Made by a program: the position numbers and the translations under genes. Source: Melaminivora suipulveris (lineage in GTDB: Bacteria > Pseudomonadota > Gammaproteobacteria > Burkholderiales > Burkholderiaceae_C). Taken from it: DNA of 64,000 nt. How positions within the stretch are numbered: the stretch's first letter is position 1; every line of letters begins with the position of its first letter. The stretch is from positions 3,558,001 through 3,622,000 of the forward strand of contig NZ_CP027667.1 of assembly GCF_003008575.1 (NCBI RefSeq). The letters are read 5' to 3'. This document shows positions 33,358-40,805 of this stretch, in pieces. The notes under the pieces were generated by a model that saw only the letters and a list, made by a program, of their open reading frames with translations, ran no database searches and was not told the origin of the DNA.

Positions 33358-33436
33358 GGCAAGGATGGCCCTTGAGTGAGCCGCCTGCGCTCAGGAAACC
33401 GCACCGCGCCGCACCCGCTTTCCTGCGTCGCGACAA

Positions 33437-33460
33437 GAAAAGGCCCCTCGAAAGGGGCTG
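33437..33460 (-). terminator. Rho-independent terminator
   Basis: Minus strand stem AGCCCC-tttcga-GGGGCC followed by TTTTCTTG, just after the stop at 33466. Confidence 0.85.
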
Positions 33461-33465
33461 AGTGG

Positions 33466-33744
33466 TCAGGCTTGGTACACGAAGTAGTGTTCGCGCTGGC
33501 GTGGAAAGAACACGTGCTTCCACGTGTCACCGCCGGTGTTACCACCGTCGAAGACAACCATTTCGTAGGCATCAATGTCGGTGTCTGCCAGATCGGCGCT
33601 GGCGAGATGGCGCATGTGCAGCATGCCGCTCAAGCGCTCGAATACCAGGATCTGGCCGATGGCGTCGTCCTGGCTCATGGCGTTGACGCAGGCTCCAAGC
33701 TGATGCTCGAAGTCGCGTGCGGGCGAGATGAGGTCGGGGAACAT
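33466..33744 (-). CDS. small conserved ICE protein of unknown function
   Basis: A 92-residue acidic protein starting MFPDLISPARDFEHQ, after a TAGGAG site. No domain recognised. It is followed by a terminator. Confidence 0.62.
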   Translation of the reverse strand: MFPDLISPARDFEHQLGACVNAMSQDDAIGQILVFERLSGMLHMRHLASADLADTDIDAYEMVVFDGGNTGGDTWKHVFFPRQREHYFVYQA

Positions 33745-33766
33745 AAAGTGCTCCTATGAAATAGGA

Positions 33767-33798
33767 CCAGCCTGGCTCCCAGAAAGGAGACAGGCTGG
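33767..33798 (-). promoter_or_regulatory. structured leader hairpin
   Basis: Minus strand arms CCAGCCTG/CAGGCTGG with an inner CTCC/GGAG stem, 23 bp before the start codon at 33744. It lacks the CCACCC motif. Confidence 0.55.
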
Positions 33799-33838
33799 CA
33801 TGGAGGGCAAAGAGGAAGGTGGGCGCGTGGTGTGTTTG

Positions 33839-34576
33839 CTAGGACTCGGCCAGCGGCAGGCCCAGCAACACGGGCGCGTCAGCGTCGAGGATGAGGATGC
33901 GCACATCGGCCTGGCCAGCCAGTTCCAGGATGTTCGCCAGGTCGTCGGGCATGCCCTTGCTGCGGTGCTCCTGCCGAAGCTGCTCGGCGGTGATGCCATC
34001 GGCGTACTCCAGGTTCTTGTCCGTCCAGGGCGTGGAGATCAGCTTGACGCCGATCGCCGGGCTGTACGGAACCCGAAAGGCGATGAACAAAAAGGCCTCC
34101 GGCGTGGCAAGGTCCGCCAGATTGGCGAGGTACTGGCCGGTTTCCGGGCTGATGTGTGCGCTGCTGATCTCCCAGCATCGGCTGTAGTAGCCGGTCTCGA
34201 AACTCAGGCGCCGCACAACTTCCCGCGCGGCCTCGACCGAATAGCTGTCACCAACGTGGATCAGGCGACCGTCGAAGTCCTCGCCATGAATGGCATAGAC
34301 CACGGCACCGATCACGCCTTCGCCGTTAACACCTTCATCGGCATCGCATTCGGCCAGTACCTCGGCACTCACAGGTTCAGAGCCGTTCGTGACCACCGCG
34401 AAATCGCTGATGACGATGCAGGACGATGAAATCAGTTCCTGGTCGGACAGGTGTTGCTGGCTCGGGTGGATATTTCGCCAGACAGGCGGGCTTCCGTCCT
34501 CGTAGCTGATGGACAGCGTGCGGACGATTTTCAAATTCCAGTAGCCGCGAACAAAGGGATTGGGATTCTGAGACAT
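33839..34576 (-). CDS. conserved ICE protein of unknown function
   Basis: A 245-residue acidic protein counted from MSQNPNPFVRGYW, after a TGGAG site. It has many Asp/Glu residues and no known motif. Annotated in related elements only as a domain of unknown function, as far as I recall. Confidence 0.65.
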   Translation of the reverse strand: MSQNPNPFVRGYWNLKIVRTLSISYEDGSPPVWRNIHPSQQHLSDQELISSSCIVISDFAVVTNGSEPVSAEVLAECDADEGVNGEGVIGAVVYAIHGEDFDGRLIHVGDSYSVEAAREVVRRLSFETGYYSRCWEISSAHISPETGQYLANLADLATPEAFLFIAFRVPYSPAIGVKLISTPWTDKNLEYADGITAEQLRQEHRSKGMPDDLANILELAGQADVRILILDADAPVLLGLPLAES

Positions 34577-34603
34577 GGGGACGCTCCAGATTGAATAATG
34601 GAG

Positions 34604-34639
34604 CCAATTCCCGCCACCGGGAATTGGACCCGGTGGGTT
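34604..34639 (-). promoter_or_regulatory. structured leader hairpin
   Basis: Minus strand: CAACCCACCGGGT, then perfect 9-bp arms CCAATTCCC/GGGAATTGG. It ends 28 bp before the start codon. Confidence 0.65.
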
Positions 34640-34655
34640 GAAAGGGGAAAATGCG

Positions 34656-34727
34656 TCAGGCAGAGGTGATCGTTGGCTTTGATTCAGCCGCCTTACGCTG
34701 GGCAACGGAAAGGAAATCGAGGGACAT
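34656..34727 (-). CDS. possible 23-residue peptide
   Basis: A short frame beginning MSLDFLSVAQRKAAESK and ending in a stop at 34656. There is no ribosome-binding site and its ATG falls inside the arm of the hairpin at 34719-34750. It may be chance, or the remains of a gene that this leader once served. Confidence 0.25.
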   Translation of the reverse strand: MSLDFLSVAQRKAAESKPTITSA

Positions 34728-34750
34728 GACCGTGTAGGTGCATGTCCCTC
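34719..34750 (-). promoter_or_regulatory. orphan leader hairpin
   Basis: Minus strand: TTCCCCAC, then perfect 10-bp arms GAGGGACATG/CATGTCCCTC. It looks like the other leaders but has no convincing gene directly after it. Confidence 0.55.
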
Positions 34751-34788
34751 GTGGGGAACGAAAAGACGGGGGTGTGCCAGAAACGGGC

Positions 34789-35181
34789 TCACCAGCCGCT
34801 GTAGTTCAGCATCAAGTCGGCAATGACCTGGCGGCGTTCCAGGTCGAGACCGTCGAAATCCGACAGCCCGTGGAAATGGCAGCGTTTGAGCATGGCACCG
34901 CCCTCGTGCGCGTTGTAGAAGCTGACCATGGCGGACAGAAACATGCGTTGCCCGCTGCTCAGGACACCGAGGGCATCGTTGAGCCGCAGCATGTTGGGAC
35001 GCAGATCCCACTTGCTTTTGGCCTGGTTCAGGCCGTCACGGGTGCCGTCGCCGAACCATTCGGGGCCAGCGATCTCGGCACCACGCTTCCAGGCCTCGAA
35101 GAAGGCTTGGGGCGCGGCAGCGAAATGCTGCTCTTCCCGCATGATCTGATCGACGACTTCCTGCGGCAGCAGTTGATTCAT
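34789..35181 (-). CDS. conserved ICE protein of unknown function
   Basis: A 130-residue protein starting MNQLLPQEVVDQIMREE. The C-terminal part (LSSGQRMFLSAMVSFYNAHEGG) is conserved in PAGI-2-type ICEs as I recall it. It is 21 bp after the next gene upstream and has no leader hairpin, so the two are probably one unit. Confidence 0.62.
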   Translation of the reverse strand: MNQLLPQEVVDQIMREEQHFAAAPQAFFEAWKRGAEIAGPEWFGDGTRDGLNQAKSKWDLRPNMLRLNDALGVLSSGQRMFLSAMVSFYNAHEGGAMLKRCHFHGLSDFDGLDLERRQVIADLMLNYSGW

Positions 35182-35202
35182 GGCGTGATTCCTCCAGTTG
35201 GA

Positions 35203-35415
35203 TCAGGGAATGGCGAGCTGGGACCAGCCGCCTCTTTCGAGGGCACGTTGAGCCGCCGCATGGCTGCGGAAGTACTCGTGCGATTCCCGCGAAACGGGAC
35301 CTTCGGTATCGCGCGTGCCGATGTAGTGGCCGGCGGCGCTTTGCAGGACTTCGAGCGGCAGGAACTTGCCGCAATAGGTCAAGGCCAACTGGCCGAAAGA
35401 GGCTTTGTGGGACAT
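35203..35415 (-). CDS. small conserved ICE protein of unknown function
   Basis: A 70-residue protein counted from MSHKASFGQLALTYCG, after a CAAGGAAC site. No motif recognised. It is the first gene after the third three-hairpin leader block. Confidence 0.6.
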   Translation of the reverse strand: MSHKASFGQLALTYCGKFLPLEVLQSAAGHYIGTRDTEGPVSRESHEYFRSHAAAQRALERGGWSQLAIP

Positions 35416-35437
35416 GGGTAGGTTCCTTGGAAAAGCG

Positions 35438-35480
35438 AGGCCTTGTCCCTCACGGGATGGCAGCTCCCGCACGCGGTGGA
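35438..35480 (-). promoter_or_regulatory. leader hairpin upstream of the 70-residue gene
   Basis: Minus strand: ATCCACCGCGTGCGGGAG, then an inner TCCC-gtga-GGGA stem. The outer pairing is weak. It is the near-start part of the leader that begins at 35614. Confidence 0.5.
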
Positions 35481-35545
35481 TAAAAAGCATCGGCGTCACG
35501 GGGACGCGCGTCCGCAGACTTGATGCGATACGGACTGGCGGGTTA

Positions 35546-35614
35546 CGCGGGAAGAACCCGCGGCAGCCTGGAACCCATGGCTGCTGGCATGTGCTGACGA
35601 ATCAGCGAACATGC
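35546..35614 (-). promoter_or_regulatory. three-hairpin upstream leader block, copy 3
   Basis: Minus strand: hairpin 1 GCATGT-tc-GCTGA-ttcg-TCAGC-ACATGC (35587-35614), hairpin 2 GCAGCC ... GGCTGC (35563-35584), hairpin 3 CGCGGG-ttctt-CCCGCG (35546-35562). Order and spacing are as in copies 1 and 2. Confidence 0.68.
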
Positions 35615-35697
35615 GGGCAGCTTCATGCGGGGGCCGCGCTGCGTCAGTTGCAAAACGGCATTCGGCCCAGCCCGGATTGATCGGCGCAGAGACAGAA

Positions 35698-35718
35698 AAC
35701 CCGCATCGAGTGCGGGTT
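35698..35718 (-). terminator. Rho-independent terminator
   Basis: Minus strand stem AACCCGCA-ctcga-TGCGGGTT followed by TTCTGTC, after the stop at 35746. Confidence 0.8.
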
Positions 35719-35745
35719 GTCAGGGTGGTGCGCGGGTGCGTTGGC

Positions 35746-35991
35746 TCACTCAGGCGCGTCGCCCAGGACATGCTGCTTCCACAGGGCGAATGCCTCGTCC
35801 TGTCCCAGTTCGGCCAGGACCACAATGGGCTGCTCCTGCCGCGCACGCAGCGAAGCGAAATACGCCTTACGGTCGGCGATGGCCTTGAGGTTGATGCCAT
35901 CGATAAACAGCAGCTTGCCGCCCTTGATGAACAGCACCTTGTTGCCAAGGTCGCGCTCGAATGCGGCTCGTACTTTCTCCGGTTGTTGCAT
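35746..35991 (-). CDS. small conserved ICE protein of unknown function
   Basis: An 81-residue protein counted from MQQPEKVRAAFERD, after ACAGGAAA. No domain recognised. It has its own hairpin upstream (36053-36080) and a terminator downstream, so it is a single-gene unit. Confidence 0.6.
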   Translation of the reverse strand: MQQPEKVRAAFERDLGNKVLFIKGGKLLFIDGINLKAIADRKAYFASLRARQEQPIVVLAELGQDEAFALWKQHVLGDAPE

Positions 35992-36052
35992 GCGTCGGTT
36001 TCCTGTTGCTGTGGCCGGCCATTGGCTCGGAACGTTGATCGACGAGATAAAG

Positions 36053-36080
36053 GAGCCGAAGGCTCGCTGACCTTCGGCTC
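36053..36080 (-). promoter_or_regulatory. hairpin in the leader of the 81-residue gene
   Basis: Minus strand perfect arms GAGCCGAAGG/CCTTCGGCTC followed by CTTTATCTC. It could act as an attenuator or terminator in the leader. Confidence 0.5.
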
Positions 36081-36096
36081 GGGAGGAAATAACCAC

Positions 36097-36514
36097 CCGT
36101 GGGCTGTTGCAGGCCCGGTCGTCGCTAGAACCGTCTGCTCATCAGCAATCACACCCGGCCCATGTCGTGGCTGGGGCCGGCATCGTCTGGCGCACATCCG
36201 CGCACAAAGGGAGCCCGTTTTTGCGCCGGTGGGCGCCGGCACCGAATACCGCTGACCACAAAGGGTCTCCGGGTGGCTCGCGCTGCCTGGCAAGCCATCG
36301 GGGGACCCTTCGCAGTGGGCGGGAGAAACACAGACCAGCAGAACACGCGGGAGACGGTTCGCGGAAAAGATACCTTCAGGTCCCGCAGCCGGGGACGGCT
36401 GGGCGGGACGCGCACACGGACAAGAAGGCGTTGCGCGCTGGGCGACCCGCAGGGGCGTGCGGGACACGGGCCACGCCTTTGAAACAGGGTGCGGCCCACG
36501 GGAAACGGAGTCGG
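36097..36514. other. non-coding gap after topB
   Basis: About 420 bp with no convincing gene. It contains GC-rich inverted repeats, for example AAGGGTC ... GACCCTT (about 36262-36312) and GCGCCGG/CCGGCGC (about 36217-36240). It probably holds the promoter and leader of the 81-residue gene. Confidence 0.45.
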
Positions 36515-38527
36515 TCAGGCGCCTTTGCGGCCGCTGCTACGCGAGCGCGAAGCGCCACGCTTGGGCGTACCGGATTCGACCGGCAGCGTGCCTTTGCAGT
36601 CTGGGTAGCGACTGCACGACCAGAATGGGCCGCTCTTGCCGGTGCGCTGGCGCGTCGCTGCGCCGCACTGCGGGCATGCTGGCCCATGGGGAAGCTTGAT
36701 GGACAGGGACACGCAGCCGTACTGCGCGATCAACTGAGAAATCCAGGCGGCCTGCTTGCTGAGGAATACGTCCAGGGTGAGCTGTCCGGCCTCGATCATG
36801 TCGAGCGCCTGCTCCCACACTGCCGTCGTGCCAGGGTCTGCAATCGCCGCAGGCACGGCGTCGATCAGCGTGAACGCCGCATCCGATGCGCGAATGGAGC
36901 GTCCCTTCTTCACGATGTAGCCACGGGCGATCAGCACGCTGATGATGTTGGCTCGCGTCGCCTCGGTGCCGATACCCGTCGTGTCTTTGAGCTTCTGCTT
37001 CAGGCGCGGGTCGGTCACGAAGCGCGCAATGCCCTTCATTGATTTGACCAATTCACCCTGGGTGTAGGGCTTGGCCGGCATCGTCTTGAGCGCCTTGATC
37101 TCGACCTCGGCCACCTGGCACGCCAAGCCCTCACGCAGTGGGGGCAGCACCTGGCTGCGCGCCGTGTCGTCGCCGTCCTCATCCGCTTGCGGTTCGGCCA
37201 GCACCAGACGCCAACCCTTGACGACCACCTGTTTACCAGTGGCAACCAGCGTCTGTTGGCCGCAGGAAAACTCAGCCACGGTACGGTCGAACTCGTGGTG
37301 AGGGAGGAACTGCGCCAGGTAATGCGCCCGGATCAGCCGGTACACCGCCAGTTCCTTCTCGCTCAGAGCAGAGAGGTTCGCGGGTTCGAGCGTCGGAATG
37401 ATGCCGTGGTGCGCCGTGACCTTGCCGTCGTTCCATGCACGTGAGCGCTGGGAGCGGTCGAGCTGCCCCATGATCGGGCGCAGCGACGGGTCGGTATTGA
37501 GCAGGCTGTCCAGGACGATGGGCACCTCGGCGAACATGCTTTCGGGCAGGTAGCCGGAGTCCGAGCGCGGGTAGGTTGTGGCCTTGTGCGTCTCGTACAG
37601 GGCCTGGGCGATCTGCAATGTCTCCTGCACGTCCAGCCCGACCTGCCTGGAACAGACCTCCTGCAAGGTGCTCAGATCGAACAGTAGGGGCGGGCCTTCA
37701 CGCACGCGCTCGGTCCCGACCGACACCACCTGGGCGCTGCCCGCAGCGCGAATCTGCTGCGCCGCCTGCTGGGCGACCGGCTGTTGCAGACAGCGACCGG
37801 CGTCGTCGGTGCAATCATCGGGCGCAACCCACTGCGCGGCGAAAGCCTGACCCTCTGCGGACAGAGACACGTCGATGGCCCAGAACGGCACCGACTTGAA
37901 AGCCGCGATTTCGCGGTCGCGATCCACGACCAGCTTGAGGGTCGGGGTCTGGACACGTCCGACCGACAGCACGCCGTCGTAGCCCGCCTGCCGCCCGAGC
38001 AGCGTGAACAGACGGCTGAGGTTCATGCCGACGAGCCAGTCTGCCCGCGAACGCGCCAGCGCCGAGTAATACATCGGCAGCGTATCGGACGACGGTCGCA
38101 GCTTGCCGAGCGCGGTGCGGATCGACGCATCGTTGAGCGCCGATAGCCACAAGCGCTCGATGGGGCCACGGTAGCCGCACAGGTCGATGATCTCGCGGGC
38201 GATCAGCTCGCCCTCGCGGTCGGCATCGGTGGCGATGACGAGATGGGTCGCCTTCGCCAGAAGCGCCTTGACGACCTTGAATTGCGTGGCGGTCTTGGGT
38301 TTGACCTCGACCCGCCACTGCTGGGGAATGATGGGCAACTGCTCCAGCGACCAGCGCTTGAGCGCCGCGTCATAGACCTCGGGTGCTGCCGCTTCTACGA
38401 GATGGCCGATGCACCAGGTAATCGTGACGCCGGAGCCGTTGAGGCAGCCTTCACCGCGCTGCGTCGCGCCGAGAATCCGGCCAATATCCTTGCCCTGGGA
38501 GGGCTTCTCGCACAAGAACAGGCGCAT
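36515..38527 (-). CDS. topB: DNA topoisomerase III
   Basis: A 670-residue type IA topoisomerase. The N-terminal Toprim domain has LFLCEKPSQGKDI and ATDADREGELIA (about residues 98-109), the active-site tyrosine lies in TTYPRSDSGYLPE (about residue 315), and a C-terminal zinc ribbon is CPQCG ... CSRYPDCKG (about residues 613-645). Plasmid/ICE TopB enzymes decatenate and resolve DNA during replication and transfer. It is a core PAGI-2-type ICE gene. Confidence 0.95.
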   Translation of the reverse strand: MRLFLCEKPSQGKDIGRILGATQRGEGCLNGSGVTITWCIGHLVEAAAPEVYDAALKRWSLEQLPIIPQQWRVEVKPKTATQFKVVKALLAKATHLVIATDADREGELIAREIIDLCGYRGPIERLWLSALNDASIRTALGKLRPSSDTLPMYYSALARSRADWLVGMNLSRLFTLLGRQAGYDGVLSVGRVQTPTLKLVVDRDREIAAFKSVPFWAIDVSLSAEGQAFAAQWVAPDDCTDDAGRCLQQPVAQQAAQQIRAAGSAQVVSVGTERVREGPPLLFDLSTLQEVCSRQVGLDVQETLQIAQALYETHKATTYPRSDSGYLPESMFAEVPIVLDSLLNTDPSLRPIMGQLDRSQRSRAWNDGKVTAHHGIIPTLEPANLSALSEKELAVYRLIRAHYLAQFLPHHEFDRTVAEFSCGQQTLVATGKQVVVKGWRLVLAEPQADEDGDDTARSQVLPPLREGLACQVAEVEIKALKTMPAKPYTQGELVKSMKGIARFVTDPRLKQKLKDTTGIGTEATRANIISVLIARGYIVKKGRSIRASDAAFTLIDAVPAAIADPGTTAVWEQALDMIEAGQLTLDVFLSKQAAWISQLIAQYGCVSLSIKLPHGPACPQCGAATRQRTGKSGPFWSCSRYPDCKGTLPVESGTPKRGASRSRSSGRKGA

Positions 38528-38731
38528 GTCCGTCCATCCGATTTCCGTGGTTCATTGAGTTGCTGGAATCGAGGATGCCGGGCACAGCCAGGGGCGGCAG
38601 CAAACAAGTCGCAAGCGGTGGCGACCACTTTCACAGGATGGAATGGCTGGGGCGGAGATAGCGTGCAGCCGGGGTGTGCGAGCCGGGAGCCGCGATTTTC
38701 GGGAGCGCGTGGAAGCCGGTGGACGTAGATG

Positions 38732-38754
38732 GAGCTATCCCCTGGGGATAGCTC
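38732..38754. promoter_or_regulatory. 23-bp perfect palindrome, copy 1 (topB upstream region)
   Basis: Two 11-bp arms GAGCTATCCCC and GGGGATAGCTC with one base between. An identical palindrome lies at 40739-40761. Here it is in the 270-bp gap between ssb and topB, so it is a candidate operator or ParB-type binding site. Confidence 0.6.
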
Positions 38755-38796
38755 ACGGGTGCATGGAGCTGCGAACAGTGGCCGGCCCATGCCGGG

Positions 38797-39237
38797 TCAC
38801 TTCCTACGCCGCGGCTCTTTTGGCACAGCCGGTTCCTGGGCGGCCTGGGGCTTTGCCTCCGCATCCTGCGGCTTCGGGCTGAGGGTCACGGACTCGATGC
38901 GAAACGGCAGGATGCCGACGCTACGCGCGTTGATCTGCCAGGTCTCGCGCGGCTGATCTTCGTTGTCCGTCCAGGGCTCGCGCTCCATGCGGCCGACGAC
39001 CAGGACGCGCATGCCTTTCTGGTAGAGGTTTTTCCAGTGCGCGGTGTCGCGGTGCCAGATTTCCACGGGCGCCCAGAAGCCACCGCGATCCTCGAAGTCG
39101 CCGCCTTTGGTGGGAACGGGGTTGTCGAAATACACGTTCAGCCGCAGCAAGCGCCGCGGCTCGTCGTTGCCGTTGGGGAACTCCCGGTATTCGGGCGGGG
39201 AGCCAATGTTGCCTTCGCCCCAAAAGTGCGTGCTCAT
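38797..39237 (-). CDS. ssb: single-stranded DNA-binding protein of the ICE
   Basis: A 146-residue OB-fold protein counted from MSTHFWGEGN. The core is RLLRLNVYFDNPVPT and the strand/loop GMRVLVVGRMEREPW. The C-terminal 30 residues are Lys/Pro/Ala-rich and lack the acidic DDDIPF-like tail of housekeeping SSB. This is normal for ICE-type SSB and suggests it does not recruit host partners in the same way. Confidence 0.85.
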   Translation of the reverse strand: MSTHFWGEGNIGSPPEYREFPNGNDEPRRLLRLNVYFDNPVPTKGGDFEDRGGFWAPVEIWHRDTAHWKNLYQKGMRVLVVGRMEREPWTDNEDQPRETWQINARSVGILPFRIESVTLSPKPQDAEAKPQAAQEPAVPKEPRRRK

Positions 39238-39310
39238 GTTGCAATCTCCATGGTGGTTGAAATACCCGTGCCGCGTCGGCTTCGGGCGCGTGCTGGGGTG
39301 TCCGGTGTCA

Positions 39311-39838
39311 TCACCGATCACGCATTCCAGGTGGGATGGACTTGAGCCTGCGCAGGTAGGCGTCTTCCGCCTCGGCCGCCTTGCTGGCGCATTCCTGTGC
39401 CTGCCTGCCCAGGGTGTGCAGCAGACTGATCTGCATGTTCAACGTGATGCGCTGAAGCTCGATCGCGTGCAGATCGGCCAGCAGGTTGACCGGCGTGCCG
39501 GTGCTCACCATCAATTCCTGCCACAGCGCCACGCCCATGGCCGACCGGTCGTGCCTGCGCCACCGCAGAAAGGCAGTCCCTGCGCCAGTGGTCTGCTGGG
39601 CCAACTCCACGGGCAGCAGGTGGAAGGGATGCCCGACTGCCTGTTGCAGCACCTGCCGCTGCGCCAAGTCAATCAACTCGTCGCGCATGGCGAAGCACTG
39701 GCTGGCCCAGGCATCAAAGTCCCCCTTACCCTTAAAAGGCTTTAAAAGGCCTTTTAGAGAGGCAGCGTGTTCCAGCTTCATGAAGGTAGCCTGTTGCAGG
39801 CCCTGGAAGTAGCGGGGTTCGCGGTTCGGATCGCTCAT
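39311..39838 (-). CDS. DUF3158-like ICE protein
   Basis: A 175-residue protein counted from MSDPNREPRYFQG. It matches the DUF3158 family position in PAGI-2-type ICEs, between ssb and the PFL_4669-type gene. The start overlaps the upstream stop (ATGA). Function unknown. Confidence 0.72.
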   Translation of the reverse strand: MSDPNREPRYFQGLQQATFMKLEHAASLKGLLKPFKGKGDFDAWASQCFAMRDELIDLAQRQVLQQAVGHPFHLLPVELAQQTTGAGTAFLRWRRHDRSAMGVALWQELMVSTGTPVNLLADLHAIELQRITLNMQISLLHTLGRQAQECASKAAEAEDAYLRRLKSIPPGMRDR

Positions 39839-40620
39839 GCCTGCTCGTCCTTGACCTCGCCGGTGCCGACCTCGGGCGCCGCGTCGGTGGCGGCCGCGTC
39901 GTTGTGGGCAGGCGCTGCAGCAGGACTCTCGACACGCTGTTGCAGGCCACGGCGCACGATGGGTGGCGCGAACTTCGAGCGGCGCGTGCCTTCCAGCACG
40001 TCCTGTGGCAGTTCGCCGAATTTCTCCAATGCCGCTCGTGCTGCGGCGTTCTTTGATACGAAGTCGTCGCGTGTACAGCCCGAATAGCGGTATTGCTGGG
40101 CCAGCGAGAACAGGCTGCGCAGTGCATGGGCACCCTCGTTGAGCCAGCGCTCCAAGGTGCTGCGGTCGATGAGCGCCGTGTGGTGGGCGAGGATCAGTTT
40201 GCGGGCGATGTCGTCGTAGTCGGCCAGCAGATAGACGGCGGCAAAGCCGAGCTGCGCATTGACGAACAGCGGCAACTTGACGGGCTGCACGTTGAGGTTC
40301 TCGCCCAGGCTGAGTGCCGGCGGCACGCTCGCCAGCGCCTGATCCACCTGCTCGCGCAGCGCTTGCAGCGTGGTCTTGGTCTGGTCGAGCTTGACCTCGA
40401 TGCGCAGCATCCACCAATCCGAGTACGGGTCGTCCTGCTCCGAACCGCGCCGCATCTTGTTCATTTGGGCGATGTAGCCGTTCAGGCCGACGATGCCCGG
40501 TCGCCCCTCGGCGGCGGCACGGCCATGCCAGATGCGTGAAGCGTGGTGCGTGTGAAGTGTCAGCGACATCGCGCTGCGCAGGGAGCCGAGATTCAGTTGC
40601 AGAGGTTCATTGGTTGCCAT
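39835..40620 (-). CDS. PFL_4669-family ICE protein
   Basis: A 261-residue protein (MATNEPLQLNLGSLRSAMSLTLHTHHASRIWHGR). The N-terminal region and DPYSDWWMLRIE block fit the PFL_4669 family of integrating conjugative elements (known as TIGR03761). It is a core gene of unknown activity in the replication/partition cluster. Confidence 0.78.
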   Translation of the reverse strand: MATNEPLQLNLGSLRSAMSLTLHTHHASRIWHGRAAAEGRPGIVGLNGYIAQMNKMRRGSEQDDPYSDWWMLRIEVKLDQTKTTLQALREQVDQALASVPPALSLGENLNVQPVKLPLFVNAQLGFAAVYLLADYDDIARKLILAHHTALIDRSTLERWLNEGAHALRSLFSLAQQYRYSGCTRDDFVSKNAAARAALEKFGELPQDVLEGTRRSKFAPPIVRRGLQQRVESPAAAPAHNDAAATDAAPEVGTGEVKDEQA

Positions 40621-40738
40621 GGTGTCCGCTCGTTGTGGGGAAAGGAGCGGTCAGCTTCGGCAGGAAGCGGAAGGCCGTCAGTCAACAAACCGAAACCTGC
40701 CAGACCCCGGTTCAGGGCGTGATGGCCGCATGCGGCGC

Positions 40739-40761
40739 GAGCTATCCCCAGGGGATAGCTC
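40739..40761. promoter_or_regulatory. 23-bp perfect palindrome, copy 2
   Basis: Identical to 38732-38754 except for the middle base. It lies in the 185-bp gap upstream of the PFL_4669-type gene. Both copies have CCATG a short distance upstream on the minus strand. Confidence 0.6.
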
Positions 40762-40805
40762 TACTGGCATCCATGGGCGTCCACTTCACCGCCTTGTCGG
40801 TCGGC

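Noticed and set aside
27012..35714. CRISPR array or phage repeat as explanation of the recurring GC hairpins
   Set aside because: The repeats are not constant in sequence or spacing, lie only in 5' gaps of genes, and keep pairing while changing sequence. That is not a CRISPR pattern.
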